Source of the DNA: Microterricola viridarii
GTDB taxonomy: Bacteria; Actinomycetota; Actinomycetes; Actinomycetales; Microbacteriaceae
Length of the DNA: 64,000 nucleotides
NCBI RefSeq assembly: GCF_001542775.1
Contig: NZ_CP014145.1
Coordinates: 558,001-622,000, forward strand
Direction: 5' to 3'
A program made the translations under genes and the position numbers. The first letter of the stretch is position 1. Every line of letters starts with the position of its first letter. Shown one piece after another: positions 16,878 through 24,916 of this stretch. Under the pieces are notes generated by a model, which saw nothing but the letters and a program-made list of their open reading frames with translations, searched no databases and was not told where the DNA came from.

Positions 16878-18950
16878 CTAGCCCTCCTTGGCCACGAGGG
16901 TGAGCACGTCGTAGCTGGCGACGACCTCCTCGCGCTGGTTCACCAGCACCGCGTCCCAGCGCACCTCGCCGTACTCCTCGTTCTCGCGCGGAGTGATCTG
17001 CTTGGCGGTCAACGTCACCCGCACGCTGTCTCCGGGCGAAACGGGCGTGAGGAAGCGCAGGTTCTCGAGGCCGTAGTTGGCCAGCACGGGCCCCGGCGCA
17101 GGGTCGACGAACAGGCCGGCAGCCCAGGCGAGAAGCAGGTATCCGTGGGCGACACGGCCGGGGAAGAACGGGTTGGCCGCTGCGGCCTCCTCGTCGGTGT
17201 GCGCATAGAAGGTGTCGCCGGTGAACTCGGCGAAGTGACCGATGTCCTCCAGGGTGATCTCACGCTCCGCCGAGACGACGGCGTCGCCGATCCGCAGCCG
17301 GGCGAGCGACTTGCGGAACGGGTGCTCCTCGCCGGCCTGCACCGGCGCGCCCGCGCGCCAGCGGCCGGTCAGCGCCGAGAGCACGGCCGGCGTGCCCTGG
17401 ATGGCGGTGCGGCGCATGAAGTGCTTCACGGCGCGGATGCCGCCGAGCTCCTCGCCGCCGCCGGCCCGGCCGGGCCCGCCGTGCACGAGGTGTGGAACGG
17501 GGGAGCCGTGCCCGGTGCTGGTCTTCGCGTCGTCGCGGTCGAGCACGAGCACGCGGCCGTGGAAGGGGGCGATGCCGGAGACGAGCGACATGACCGTCTC
17601 CGGGTCGAAGCTCGCGACGGTGGCCACGAGGGAGCCGCCTCCCCGGTTTGCGAGCCGCACCGCGTCGGCCGTGTCCGTGTAGCCGATGACCGATGCGACG
17701 GGGCCGAACGCTTCGATGTCGTGAACCGCCGGCGCGTCAGAATCGTCGAAGCGCAGCAGCACCGGGGTGAAGAAGGCGCCCTCCGGGGCCGGGGCCACGG
17801 TGCCGTCCAGGTGCACGACGGCGGGCTCGTCCAGGCTGCCGACCGCGATGCGGCCGCCGCCGGCGATGAGCTGCTCGACGCTGCGGCGCACCTCGCCCAG
17901 CTGTTCGACGCTCGCCAGCGGGCCCATCGTGACGCCCTGCGCACGCGGGTCGCCGAGGGTGACGCGCTGGGCAAGGCGGGCGCCGACAGCCTCGACGACG
18001 GCGTCCACACGCTCAGCCGGCACGATCAGGCGTCGGATGCTGGTGCACTTCTGCCCCGCCTTCGACGTCATCTCGGTGACGGCGCTCGCGATGTACGCGT
18101 CGAACTCGGGTGTGCCGCTCTCGGCATCCAGACCCAGGATGGCCGCGTTCAGCGAGTCGGTCTCGCGGCCTAGCGTGACCCCGCCGCCCAGCACGCTGGG
18201 GTGCTCTGAGAGGGTGCGCGCGGTGGAGGCGGAGCCGGTGAAACTGACGGTATCGCGCACATCGAGGGTGTCGAGGAAGCCGCGCACCGATCCGCAGATC
18301 AGCTGCAGCGACCCGGCGGGCAGCAGGCCGGAGTCGACCATCGCCCGCACCGTCGCCTCGGTGAGGTAGGCGGTCGGCGTCGCCGGCTTGACGATGCTCG
18401 GCACGCCGGCGAGGAAGGCGGGGGCGAACTTCTCGAGCATGCCCCAGACCGGAAAGTTGAAGGCGTTGACCTGGAAGGCGACGCCGGGCAGCCGGGTGTA
18501 GACGTGCTGGCCGCCGAAAGACCCGTCGCGGGCCAGGTTCTCCGGGTCGCCGTCGACGATGAGCTTCGCGTTGGGCAGTTCGCGCCGGCCCTTTGACGAG
18601 TAGGTGTAGAGCACGCCGATTCCGCCGTCGATGTCGACCATCGAGTCCCGGCGGGTCGCGCCGGTGCGATCGCTCAGTGCGTACAGCTCCTCCTTGACCT
18701 CGCCGAGGTGGATGGCGAGGGCCTTCAGCCGCAGAGCGCGCTCGTGGAAGGTGAGCTCGCCGAGGCTTGCCTGCCCGACCGTGCGGGCGTGCTCCACCGC
18801 GGCGGCGATGTCTAGGCCGTCGCTGCCGACCAGGGCGATGGGCTCGCCGGTCGAGGCGTCCCGCGCGAGCGTTCCCGTGCGCGGCTCCCACCAGGTGTCG
18901 CCGACGTAGCTGGGGAGGAGGCGCGGGGTGATGGTGTCGCTGGATGTCAT
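16878..18950 (-). CDS. paaZ: Bifunctional oxepin-CoA hydrolase / aldehyde dehydrogenase
   Basis: 690 residues. The N-terminal aldehyde dehydrogenase domain (about 1-525) has catalytic Glu263 in GRETDSLN and Cys302 in AGQKCTS. The C-terminal MaoC-like R-hydratase domain (about 545-690) has Asp579 and His584 in GDTFYAH, followed by PFFPGRVAHGYL. PaaZ opens the oxepin ring and oxidises the resulting aldehyde to 3-oxo-5,6-dehydrosuberyl-CoA. ATG at 18948-18950 follows AAGGG by seven bases. A 15 bp-period repeat sits in the leader. Confidence 0.95.
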   Translation of the reverse strand: MTSSDTITPRLLPSYVGDTWWEPRTGTLARDASTGEPIALVGSDGLDIAAAVEHARTVGQASLGELTFHERALRLKALAIHLGEVKEELYALSDRTGATRRDSMVDIDGGIGVLYTYSSKGRRELPNAKLIVDGDPENLARDGSFGGQHVYTRLPGVAFQVNAFNFPVWGMLEKFAPAFLAGVPSIVKPATPTAYLTEATVRAMVDSGLLPAGSLQLICGSVRGFLDTLDVRDTVSFTGSASTARTLSEHPSVLGGGVTLGRETDSLNAAILGLDAESGTPEFDAYIASAVTEMTSKAGQKCTSIRRLIVPAERVDAVVEAVGARLAQRVTLGDPRAQGVTMGPLASVEQLGEVRRSVEQLIAGGGRIAVGSLDEPAVVHLDGTVAPAPEGAFFTPVLLRFDDSDAPAVHDIEAFGPVASVIGYTDTADAVRLANRGGGSLVATVASFDPETVMSLVSGIAPFHGRVLVLDRDDAKTSTGHGSPVPHLVHGGPGRAGGGEELGGIRAVKHFMRRTAIQGTPAVLSALTGRWRAGAPVQAGEEHPFRKSLARLRIGDAVVSAEREITLEDIGHFAEFTGDTFYAHTDEEAAAANPFFPGRVAHGYLLLAWAAGLFVDPAPGPVLANYGLENLRFLTPVSPGDSVRVTLTAKQITPRENEEYGEVRWDAVLVNQREEVVASYDVLTLVAKEG

Positions 18951-18965
18951 GGTCGAGCCCTTCGC

Positions 18966-19020
18966 GGTGCTGGTTCGTTCGGTGCTGGTGCGTATGGTGC
19001 TGGTGTCGATCGGTGCTGGT
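18966..19020. repeat. 15 bp-period repeat in the paaZ leader
   Basis: The nonamer GGTGCTGGT occurs at 18966, 18981, 18996 and 19012 (spacings 15, 15, 16), separated by variable hexamers. It occupies most of the 94-base gap between paaH and paaZ. Confidence 0.8.
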
Positions 19021-19044
19021 TGTCGCTGGGTGCGGGATGCCGGG

Positions 19045-19920
19045 TCAGTCGCCCCAGCTGAAGAAGCCTTCCCCGCTCTTGCGGCCGAGCTTGCCCGCCG
19101 CGACCTTCTCGCGCAGCAGGGCGGGCACTTCAAAGCGGGGGCCGAGCTGGCTCTCCAGGTACTCGGCGATCCCGAGGCGCACGTCGAGCCCGACCAGGTC
19201 GGTCAGGCGCAGCGGGCCGATCGGGAACTTGTAGCCCAGCACCATGGCTGCATCGATGTCCTCGGCAGAGGCGACCCCGTCCTCGAGCATGCGGATCGCC
19301 TCGAGCGCGATGACGACGCCGAGGCGGGAGCTGGCGAATCCGGGGGAGTCCTGCACGGTGATCGGTGTCTTGCCGATCGCCGCAACCCAGCCGAGTGCCG
19401 CGTCGATCAGCTCGGGTGCAGTGGCCGGGCCACGCACGATCTCCACCAGGCTCGACGCGGGAACGGGGTTGAAGAAGTGCAGCCCGCAGAAGCGCTCCGG
19501 TCGGGCCAGGGCGCTGGCCAGCTCCCCGATCGAGAGCGAGGACGTGTTCGTGGCGAGCCAGGCGTCTGCGGAGAGCTCGCGCTCCACCCGGGTGAGCACC
19601 TCGACCTTCATCTGCACGTCCTCGGGAACGACCTCGATCACGAGGCCGGCTGCTGCCAGGTCTGCGGCATCCGTCGTCACCCTGGCCCTGGCCTCGAGGG
19701 TGTGTGCCGTCTCGCCTGTGGTCTGGCGCGCGATGCTGTTCGCGATCGCGGAGCGCAGGACCTCCGATGCATGCGCGGCGGAGTCGGAGTTGCGCTCGAG
19801 GATGACGACGGAGGCGCCGGCCAGCAGGAAGGCGTGCGCGATGCCGACACCCATGCGGCCGCCGCCGGCGACCCCCACGATGCTGGGCACGCCGGAGGGC
19901 AGGGTCATGGTCTCTGTCAT
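19045..19920 (-). CDS. paaH: 3-hydroxyadipyl-CoA dehydrogenase
   Basis: 291 residues. N-terminal Rossmann fold with GVAGGGRMGVGIAHAFLLAG (about 16-35), then LATNTSSLSI and the catalytic dyad region GLHFFNPVP (His about 144). The C-terminal 3-hydroxyacyl-CoA dehydrogenase domain has DSPGFASSRLG and ends GRKSGEGFFSW. Oxidises 3-hydroxyadipyl-CoA with NAD. The ATG overlaps the paaF stop as ATGA. Confidence 0.92.
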   Translation of the reverse strand: MTETMTLPSGVPSIVGVAGGGRMGVGIAHAFLLAGASVVILERNSDSAAHASEVLRSAIANSIARQTTGETAHTLEARARVTTDAADLAAAGLVIEVVPEDVQMKVEVLTRVERELSADAWLATNTSSLSIGELASALARPERFCGLHFFNPVPASSLVEIVRGPATAPELIDAALGWVAAIGKTPITVQDSPGFASSRLGVVIALEAIRMLEDGVASAEDIDAAMVLGYKFPIGPLRLTDLVGLDVRLGIAEYLESQLGPRFEVPALLREKVAAGKLGRKSGEGFFSWGD

Positions 19921-20663
19921 TTCTTCTTCCGTCTCGCCAGGAAGGCATCCATCAGGGCGAATTTCGCCGGGGACTCGAACAGCACGGCCTGGGCCTGCTC
20001 GTCCACGGCGGGGTGGTCGGCGCGCGAAGCGTGGAACACCCGCTTTGTTGCCTGCACGGCATGGGGGTCCTGCTTGGCGATGCGGTCGGCGAGGGCGTTG
20101 GCCGCGGCGTCGAGCTGGTCCGGCTCGTGCACCTCGGTGACCAGGCGCAGGGCGAGCGCCTCCTCGGCGTTCAGGACCCGGCCGGCGAGCAGGATCTCCT
20201 TGGCCACCGGCTCGCCCACAAGCTCGGCAAGGCGCCAGCTGGCGCCGGCCGCAGCCAAGATGCCGAGCGAGGTTTCCGGGTTGCCGATGCGCGCGGTCGT
20301 GCTGGCGATGCGGAAGTCGGCGGCGTAGGCGAGCTCGGCCCCGCCGCCGAGCGCCCAGCCGTCGATGGCCGCGATGACGGGCATCGGCAGGGCGGCGATC
20401 CGGCCGAAGAGCCGGGAATTGATGCCGGCCAGGGCGTCTTCGCGGCGGCGATCGCGCAGCTCGGCGATATCGGCGCCCGAGGCGAAGACACCGCCGGCGC
20501 CGCTGAGGATGAGGATCCGGGGAACGGCCTCGAGCTGGGCGCACACGACGTGCAGCTCGTCGACCATCGCCGCATCGATCGCGTTCCGCACGCCGGGCCG
20601 GTCGAGCACGACGTGCAGCCGGTCGGGGCGTTCGGCCTCGATGCGGAGCGTCGGGGCGGCCAT
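19917..20663 (-). CDS. paaF: Enoyl-CoA hydratase, 2,3-dehydroadipyl-CoA hydratase
   Basis: 248 residues, crotonase fold. Both catalytic glutamates of true hydratases are present, in GGGAELAYAADF and IGNPETSLG, which separates it from the PaaG-like gene at 10914. The oxyanion hole lies in FASGADIAEL. The protein ends RRKKK. ATG at 20661-20663, overlapping the thiolase stop by one base. It would hydrate 2,3-dehydroadipyl-CoA in the last part of the pathway. Confidence 0.9.
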   Translation of the reverse strand: MAAPTLRIEAERPDRLHVVLDRPGVRNAIDAAMVDELHVVCAQLEAVPRILILSGAGGVFASGADIAELRDRRREDALAGINSRLFGRIAALPMPVIAAIDGWALGGGAELAYAADFRIASTTARIGNPETSLGILAAAGASWRLAELVGEPVAKEILLAGRVLNAEEALALRLVTEVHEPDQLDAAANALADRIAKQDPHAVQATKRVFHASRADHPAVDEQAQAVLFESPAKFALMDAFLARRKKK

Positions 20664-21847
20664 CAGACCGTCTCCACGGCGAGGGCGGCGCCCTGGCCGA
20701 CACCGACGCACATCGTCGCGAGCCCGGTTCCGCCGCCGGCGCGCTCGAGGCGACCGAGCAGGGTGGTGAGGATGCGGGTTCCCGATGCGCCGAGCGGATG
20801 CCCGAGCGCGATCGCTCCGCCGTCGCTGTTGACGATCTCCTCGTCGAGGTCCAGTTGGCGCATGCAGGCGATGGCCTGGGTGGCGAAGGCCTCGTTCAGC
20901 TCGACGGCGGCCAACTCGCGGGCGCTGAGCCCGAGGCGGGTGAAGAGCTTGCGGGTCGCCGGGACGGGGCCGAGCCCCATGACCTCCGGCAGCACGCCGG
21001 CGGACGCGCCGCCGAGGACACGGGCGCGGGGCACCAGGCCGTAACGGGCGATGGCGTCTTCGCTGGCGATGAGCACGGCGGCCGAGCCGTCATTCAGCGA
21101 GGAGGCGTTGCCCGCCGTGACGAGGCTGCCTCCGCGCACCACAGGGCGCAGGCTGGCGAGACGTTCGAGTGAGGTGTCGGCCCGGGGGCCCTCGTCCACG
21201 GTGAAGTTGCCGTTCTTGGTGGGCACGCCGACGATCTCCGCGGCGAACCGGCCGGCCTGGATCGCCGTCAGGGCGCGCTCGTGCGAGCGCAGCGCGAAGG
21301 CATCCGCCTCGTCCCTGCCGATGCCCTCGAGGGAGCCGACGTGCTCGGCGGTCTCCGGCATGCTCATCGTGAACTTGTCGCGCTTGCTGAACTCGAGGTT
21401 GGTGAAGCGCCAGCCGATCGAGGTGTCTGCCAGCTCACCGGGGCGGCCGAACGCCTTCTCCGGTTTGGCAAGCACCCAGGGGGCGCGGGTCATGGACTCG
21501 ACCCCGCCGGCGATCACGACGTCGGCCTCGCCGGACTTGACCATGCTGGTGGCCAGGTGCACGGCAGAGAGCCCGGAGGCGCAGAGCCGGTTGACGGTGA
21601 TGCCGGGAACCGTCTCGGGCAGGCCGGCGAGCAGCACCGCCATCCTGGCCACGTTGCGGTTGTCTTCGCCCGCCTGGTTCGCGGCGCCGAAGATGACGTC
21701 GTCGATGACCGCCGGGTCGATGCCCGTGCGGGTGACGAGCTCGCGCACCACGAGTGCCGCGAGGTCGTCGGGGCGCACCTCTGCGAGGGCGCTGCCGTAC
21801 CTGCCGATGGGAGTTCGAACCCCGCCAACCACAAATGCTTCCGCCAT
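20663..21847 (-). CDS. paaJ: Beta-ketoadipyl-CoA thiolase
   Basis: 394 residues. The nucleophilic Cys89 lies in VNRLCASGLS; the second half has NEAFATQAIA, GHPLGASG and the CVGVGQG proton-transfer cysteine. Releases acetyl-CoA and succinyl-CoA by thiolysis. ATG at 21845-21847; an ATG seven codons earlier lacks a ribosome-binding site. First gene of the paaJFH(Z) minus-strand unit, with a regulator box 56 bases upstream. Confidence 0.93.
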   Translation of the reverse strand: MAEAFVVGGVRTPIGRYGSALAEVRPDDLAALVVRELVTRTGIDPAVIDDVIFGAANQAGEDNRNVARMAVLLAGLPETVPGITVNRLCASGLSAVHLATSMVKSGEADVVIAGGVESMTRAPWVLAKPEKAFGRPGELADTSIGWRFTNLEFSKRDKFTMSMPETAEHVGSLEGIGRDEADAFALRSHERALTAIQAGRFAAEIVGVPTKNGNFTVDEGPRADTSLERLASLRPVVRGGSLVTAGNASSLNDGSAAVLIASEDAIARYGLVPRARVLGGASAGVLPEVMGLGPVPATRKLFTRLGLSARELAAVELNEAFATQAIACMRQLDLDEEIVNSDGGAIALGHPLGASGTRILTTLLGRLERAGGGTGLATMCVGVGQGAALAVETV

Positions 21848-21902
21848 GGCTCCATTACCTTGCATGCAGTTTCCACGGACTCGCGCTCGAGAACAGGACT
21901 TA

Positions 21903-21916
21903 CTGACCGTTCGTTC
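21903..21916. promoter_or_regulatory. PaaR-type operator upstream of paaJ
   Basis: ACTGACCGTTCGTT, sharing the CGTTC core and outer AC..T positions with the other two boxes. It lies in the paaJ/paaI divergent region. Confidence 0.65.
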
Positions 21917-22007
21917 TGTACACGATGTCATGTGCCGCGCGCTGCGTCAACATTGGCAGCAGGGGAGGGCGTTGCGTCCGAAATCGTGTTGCCCGCGTGC
22001 CATGCTT

Positions 22008-22021
22008 ACTGTACGTTCAGT
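22008..22021. promoter_or_regulatory. PaaR-type operator upstream of paaI
   Basis: ACTGTACGTTCAGT, a palindrome with seven of eight matching arm positions when ACTGTACG is compared with the complement of CGTTCAGT. It lies 43 bases upstream of the paaI ATG. Confidence 0.7.
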
Positions 22022-22063
22022 TGGCACGGGGCGATTCCGGCGACGTGACGAGGAGCAGCAAGG

Positions 22064-22540
22064 ATGGCGATCGACAGCATGGAAGACGTGCGCGCGTCTC
22101 ACGAGGGCGAACTCCGGGCCATGCTGCTGCGCGACCGCGTCGCGGTCACGCTCGGGCTGCAGCTCGTCGTGGACGAACCGGGCCACGCCGTCATTACCAT
22201 GGTCGTGCGCGACGACATGCTGAACGGCTTCGATGTCATGCACGGCGGACTCATCTTCTCGCTGGCCGACACGGCCTTCGCCGTCGCCTGCAACGAAGAC
22301 GAGCAGGTGACTCTGGCCGCCGGTGCCGAGATCTCCTTCCTCCGCCCCGTCCGGATCGGGCAGCAGCTGACCGCGACCGCGGTCCGGCGCACCCGCACCG
22401 GGCGCAGCGGCATTTACGATGTGCAGGTGGTCGATGAGGCCGGCCACGTGGTCGCGGAGTTCCGCGGGCGCAGCCGCACGACACGGCTGCCGGCCCCCGC
22501 ACCCGGCAACAGCGACGGCGCAGACCGCGGCACGCCGTAG
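22064..22540 (+). CDS. paaI: Hydroxyphenylacetyl-CoA thioesterase PaaI
   Basis: 158 residues, hotdog fold. The active-site segment is NGFDVMHGGLIFSLADTAF (about 53-71), where PaaI uses a conserved Asp on the long helix. PaaI hydrolyses dead-end aryl-CoA compounds to free CoA. Start ATG with GAGGAG upstream. It leads a short plus-strand operon with paaK, divergent from paaJ. Confidence 0.92.
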   Translation: MAIDSMEDVRASHEGELRAMLLRDRVAVTLGLQLVVDEPGHAVITMVVRDDMLNGFDVMHGGLIFSLADTAFAVACNEDEQVTLAAGAEISFLRPVRIGQQLTATAVRRTRTGRSGIYDVQVVDEAGHVVAEFRGRSRTTRLPAPAPGNSDGADRGTP

Positions 22541-22593
22541 CCGCCAGAGCCCGCACTCGACTTCACCCCCATGACCAATGCAATGGAGCATCC

Positions 22594-23946
22594 ATGACTC
22601 AGCTGTCCACGTCGCAGGCGGCAACACCGTCGCCCTCCACATCGAGGGCCTTCGCCCCGGCGCTGGCTGAGCTTGACGCCGAAGAGCGGATGTCGCGCGA
22701 CGAGATAGAGGCCCTGCAGCTGTCCCGGCTGCAGCAGACGGTGCGCCACGCCTACCAGAACGTGCCCTTCTACACCCAGAAGTTTGACGGGGTGGGGGTG
22801 CACCCCGACGACATCCGCGAGCTCAGCGACCTGCAGAAGCTGCCGTTCACGACAAAGGAAGACCTGCGGCTGAACTACCCGTTCGGCATGTTCGCCGTGC
22901 CGCGCTCTGAGGTCGCGCGCATCCATGCGTCATCCGGCACCACCGGGCAGCCGACAGTGGTCGGCTACACGAAGGGCGACCTGGACGACTGGGGCATGCT
23001 CGTCGCGCGCTCGCTGCGCGCCGCTGGCATCCGCCCCGGCCAGATGGTGCACAACGCCTATGGTTACGGGCTGTTCACCGGTGGACTGGGCGCCCACGCC
23101 GGCATCGAGCGGCTCGGCTGCACCGTCGTGCCCATGTCGGGCGGCAACACGGCCAAGCAGGTGCAGCTGATCCGCGACTTCGAACCCGACGCGATCCTCT
23201 GCACGCCCACCTACCTGCTCACGATCATCGATGCCCTCGCGGCGAGCGGCATGGATCCGCGCGACTCCTCGCTCGCCGTCGCCGTGCTCGGAGCGGAGCC
23301 GTGGACCAACGAGATGCGTTCGACGATCGAGCAGGGCCTCGGTATCGATGCGTTGGACATCTACGGCCTCAGCGAGGTCATGGGCCCGGGCGTTGGCAGC
23401 GAGTGCATCGAGTCCAAAGACGGCCCGCACATCTGGGAGGACCAGTTCCGTCCAGAGGTCATCGACTCCGACACGGGTGTGCCGCTGGCCGACGGGCAGC
23501 AGGGGGAGCTGGTCTTCACCACGCTCCGCAAGCAGGCACTGCCGATCATTCGCTACCGCACCCACGACATCACCACGCTGTTGCCGGGCACCGCACGGCC
23601 GAACATGCGCCGGATCGAGAAGATCACGGGCCGCAACGACGACATGATCGTGCTGCGTGGCGTCAACCTGTTCCCGAGCCAGATCGAGGAGATCACGCTC
23701 GCGATCGACGGCCTCTCCCCGCACTTCGAGCTCGAGCTCACCCGCGTCGGGCGCCTGGACCGGATGACGGTGCACGTCGAACCCGCCCAGGCGCTCAGCG
23801 CTGCGGAGGGCGCGCGCGTCATCGCCGCGCTCGAGCGCGAGGTGAAGATCCGGGTCGGCACGACGGTCGAGGTTCATCTGGCTGCCCCCGGCAGCCTGGA
23901 GCGTTCCAGCGGCAAGCTCAAGCGCGTCTACGACAACCGGCAGTAG
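22594..23946 (+). CDS. paaK: Phenylacetate-CoA ligase
   Basis: 450 residues, adenylate-forming enzyme. The ATP-binding loop SSGTTGQP is at 113-120; also present are YGLSEVMGPGV, the adenine-binding region, RTHDIT and the C-terminal hinge ITGRNDDMIVLRGVNLFPSQIE. Activates phenylacetate to phenylacetyl-CoA, the committed pathway entry. Starts 53 bases after paaI; an imperfect ribosome-binding site precedes it. Confidence 0.95.
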   Translation: MTQLSTSQAATPSPSTSRAFAPALAELDAEERMSRDEIEALQLSRLQQTVRHAYQNVPFYTQKFDGVGVHPDDIRELSDLQKLPFTTKEDLRLNYPFGMFAVPRSEVARIHASSGTTGQPTVVGYTKGDLDDWGMLVARSLRAAGIRPGQMVHNAYGYGLFTGGLGAHAGIERLGCTVVPMSGGNTAKQVQLIRDFEPDAILCTPTYLLTIIDALAASGMDPRDSSLAVAVLGAEPWTNEMRSTIEQGLGIDALDIYGLSEVMGPGVGSECIESKDGPHIWEDQFRPEVIDSDTGVPLADGQQGELVFTTLRKQALPIIRYRTHDITTLLPGTARPNMRRIEKITGRNDDMIVLRGVNLFPSQIEEITLAIDGLSPHFELELTRVGRLDRMTVHVEPAQALSAAEGARVIAALEREVKIRVGTTVEVHLAAPGSLERSSGKLKRVYDNRQ

Positions 23947-24014
23947 CGTTTGACCCGCAACGGAGTGCCGCTCTTGGCTGCGCGGAACCCTCGCTTTGGG
24001 GAGCTCCGCGCCGC

Positions 24015-24020
24015 TAGACT
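24015..24020 (+). promoter_or_regulatory. -10 element for the small membrane protein gene
   Basis: TAGACT, giving a leader of roughly 70 bases before the GGAGGGG site and ATG at 24093. Confidence 0.4.
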
Positions 24021-24092
24021 TCCGGGCAGTAGGCGCCGTGCCGAGTGGTGCCGTCTGCACTGGCAGTGTCGGTCACACGGAGGGGATCACTC

Positions 24093-24428
24093 ATGAGCAG
24101 CACCATCCACACGAACAAATCCGGGCTCTGGGGGGCCTTCGCCGGCATCATCACGCTGGCGCTGGTTGCATTCCCGCTGTCCGCGGCGCTGTCATTCGCC
24201 ACCCACCCCGCAACGCAGGCGCTCTTCGGCGGCCGACTCGAGCAAGCCTCGCAGTTCGGTTACCTGCTGTTCTGGTGGGTACTCGTGGCATTGATCGTGT
24301 CGCTGCCGTTCCTCGTCGGGTTCGGCGTCGCCAAGCTCAACACGAAGACCCTGGCCATCGCAGGCGCCATCGTCGCTGTCTTTGTCATTCTCATCTTGGT
24401 GCTCGGACAGCTGTTCGTCTTCATCTAG
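24093..24428 (+). CDS. Small integral membrane protein, unknown
   Basis: 111 residues with three predicted membrane helices at about 14-36, 58-82 and 87-110, ending in a hydrophobic VFI tail. The ATG has a strong GGAGGGG site seven bases upstream. No family was recognised; no conserved charged residues occur inside the helices. It overlaps the convergent PPOX gene by four bases. Confidence 0.75.
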   Translation: MSSTIHTNKSGLWGAFAGIITLALVAFPLSAALSFATHPATQALFGGRLEQASQFGYLLFWWVLVALIVSLPFLVGFGVAKLNTKTLAIAGAIVAVFVILILVLGQLFVFI

Positions 24429-24910
24429 ACATCGACCCGCTGCTCGGTCGAAACGACCGTGATACGCAGCGCGACACTGCCTGAATGTTTCGCGCCGGAC
24501 TTCTCCGCACTCTTCTTCTTCTTCTTCGCGCTGTTCTTCAGCGCACTGAGCCTGTTCGCCAGACGGATAGCCGTGAACTGCAGGCCGTACTTCGCCTTCA
24601 GCGCCGCATCGGTGAGCGCGCGGGTCTCCGCATCCGACGCGATCTCCGCGTGCGCCTGAACCGGTGCAGCGGTGCCGCGGATGCCGCCGCGGGCGTCGCA
24701 CGCAACGAGCTCGATCCGCGGGTCATTGAGGATGCGCTTCACCTTGCCCGAGTTCGCGCCCGTCGTGACCAGCAGCTGACCGTCGGAGCTCTGCGCGATC
24801 CAGACCGGCGTCGAGACACCTTCGCCGTTCTTCCGGAATGTCGTCAGAAGTACATAGCTCTCGGAGGCCAGATCTGAGAGTGCCAGCTCTTCGAATGGGG
24901 GAGTCGTCAT
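24425..24910 (-). CDS. PPOX-class flavin/F420-binding-fold protein
   Basis: 161 residues, split-barrel fold: SESYVLLTTFRKNGEGVSTPVWIAQ, LLVTTGANSGKVKRILNDPRIEL, then GTAAPVQAHAEI. The TxRxxG-like start and GKVKRI phosphate-binding segment match the PPOX class F420-dependent group. The C-terminal region carries a lysine-rich stretch (KNSAKKKKKSAEKSGAKHSG) inserted before the last beta strand. Enzymatic role unknown; probably a small-molecule reductase or cofactor-binding protein. Confidence 0.75.
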   Translation of the reverse strand: MTTPPFEELALSDLASESYVLLTTFRKNGEGVSTPVWIAQSSDGQLLVTTGANSGKVKRILNDPRIELVACDARGGIRGTAAPVQAHAEIASDAETRALTDAALKAKYGLQFTAIRLANRLSALKNSAKKKKKSAEKSGAKHSGSVALRITVVSTEQRVDV

Positions 24911-24916
24911 AACCAC

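Noticed and set aside
16878..19133. 61-residue N-terminal extension of PaaZ through the leader repeat
   Set aside because: The extension is a Ser/Thr repeat encoded by the 15 bp tandem repeat, whereas the ATG at 18950 has a proper ribosome-binding site and matches the usual PaaZ length.
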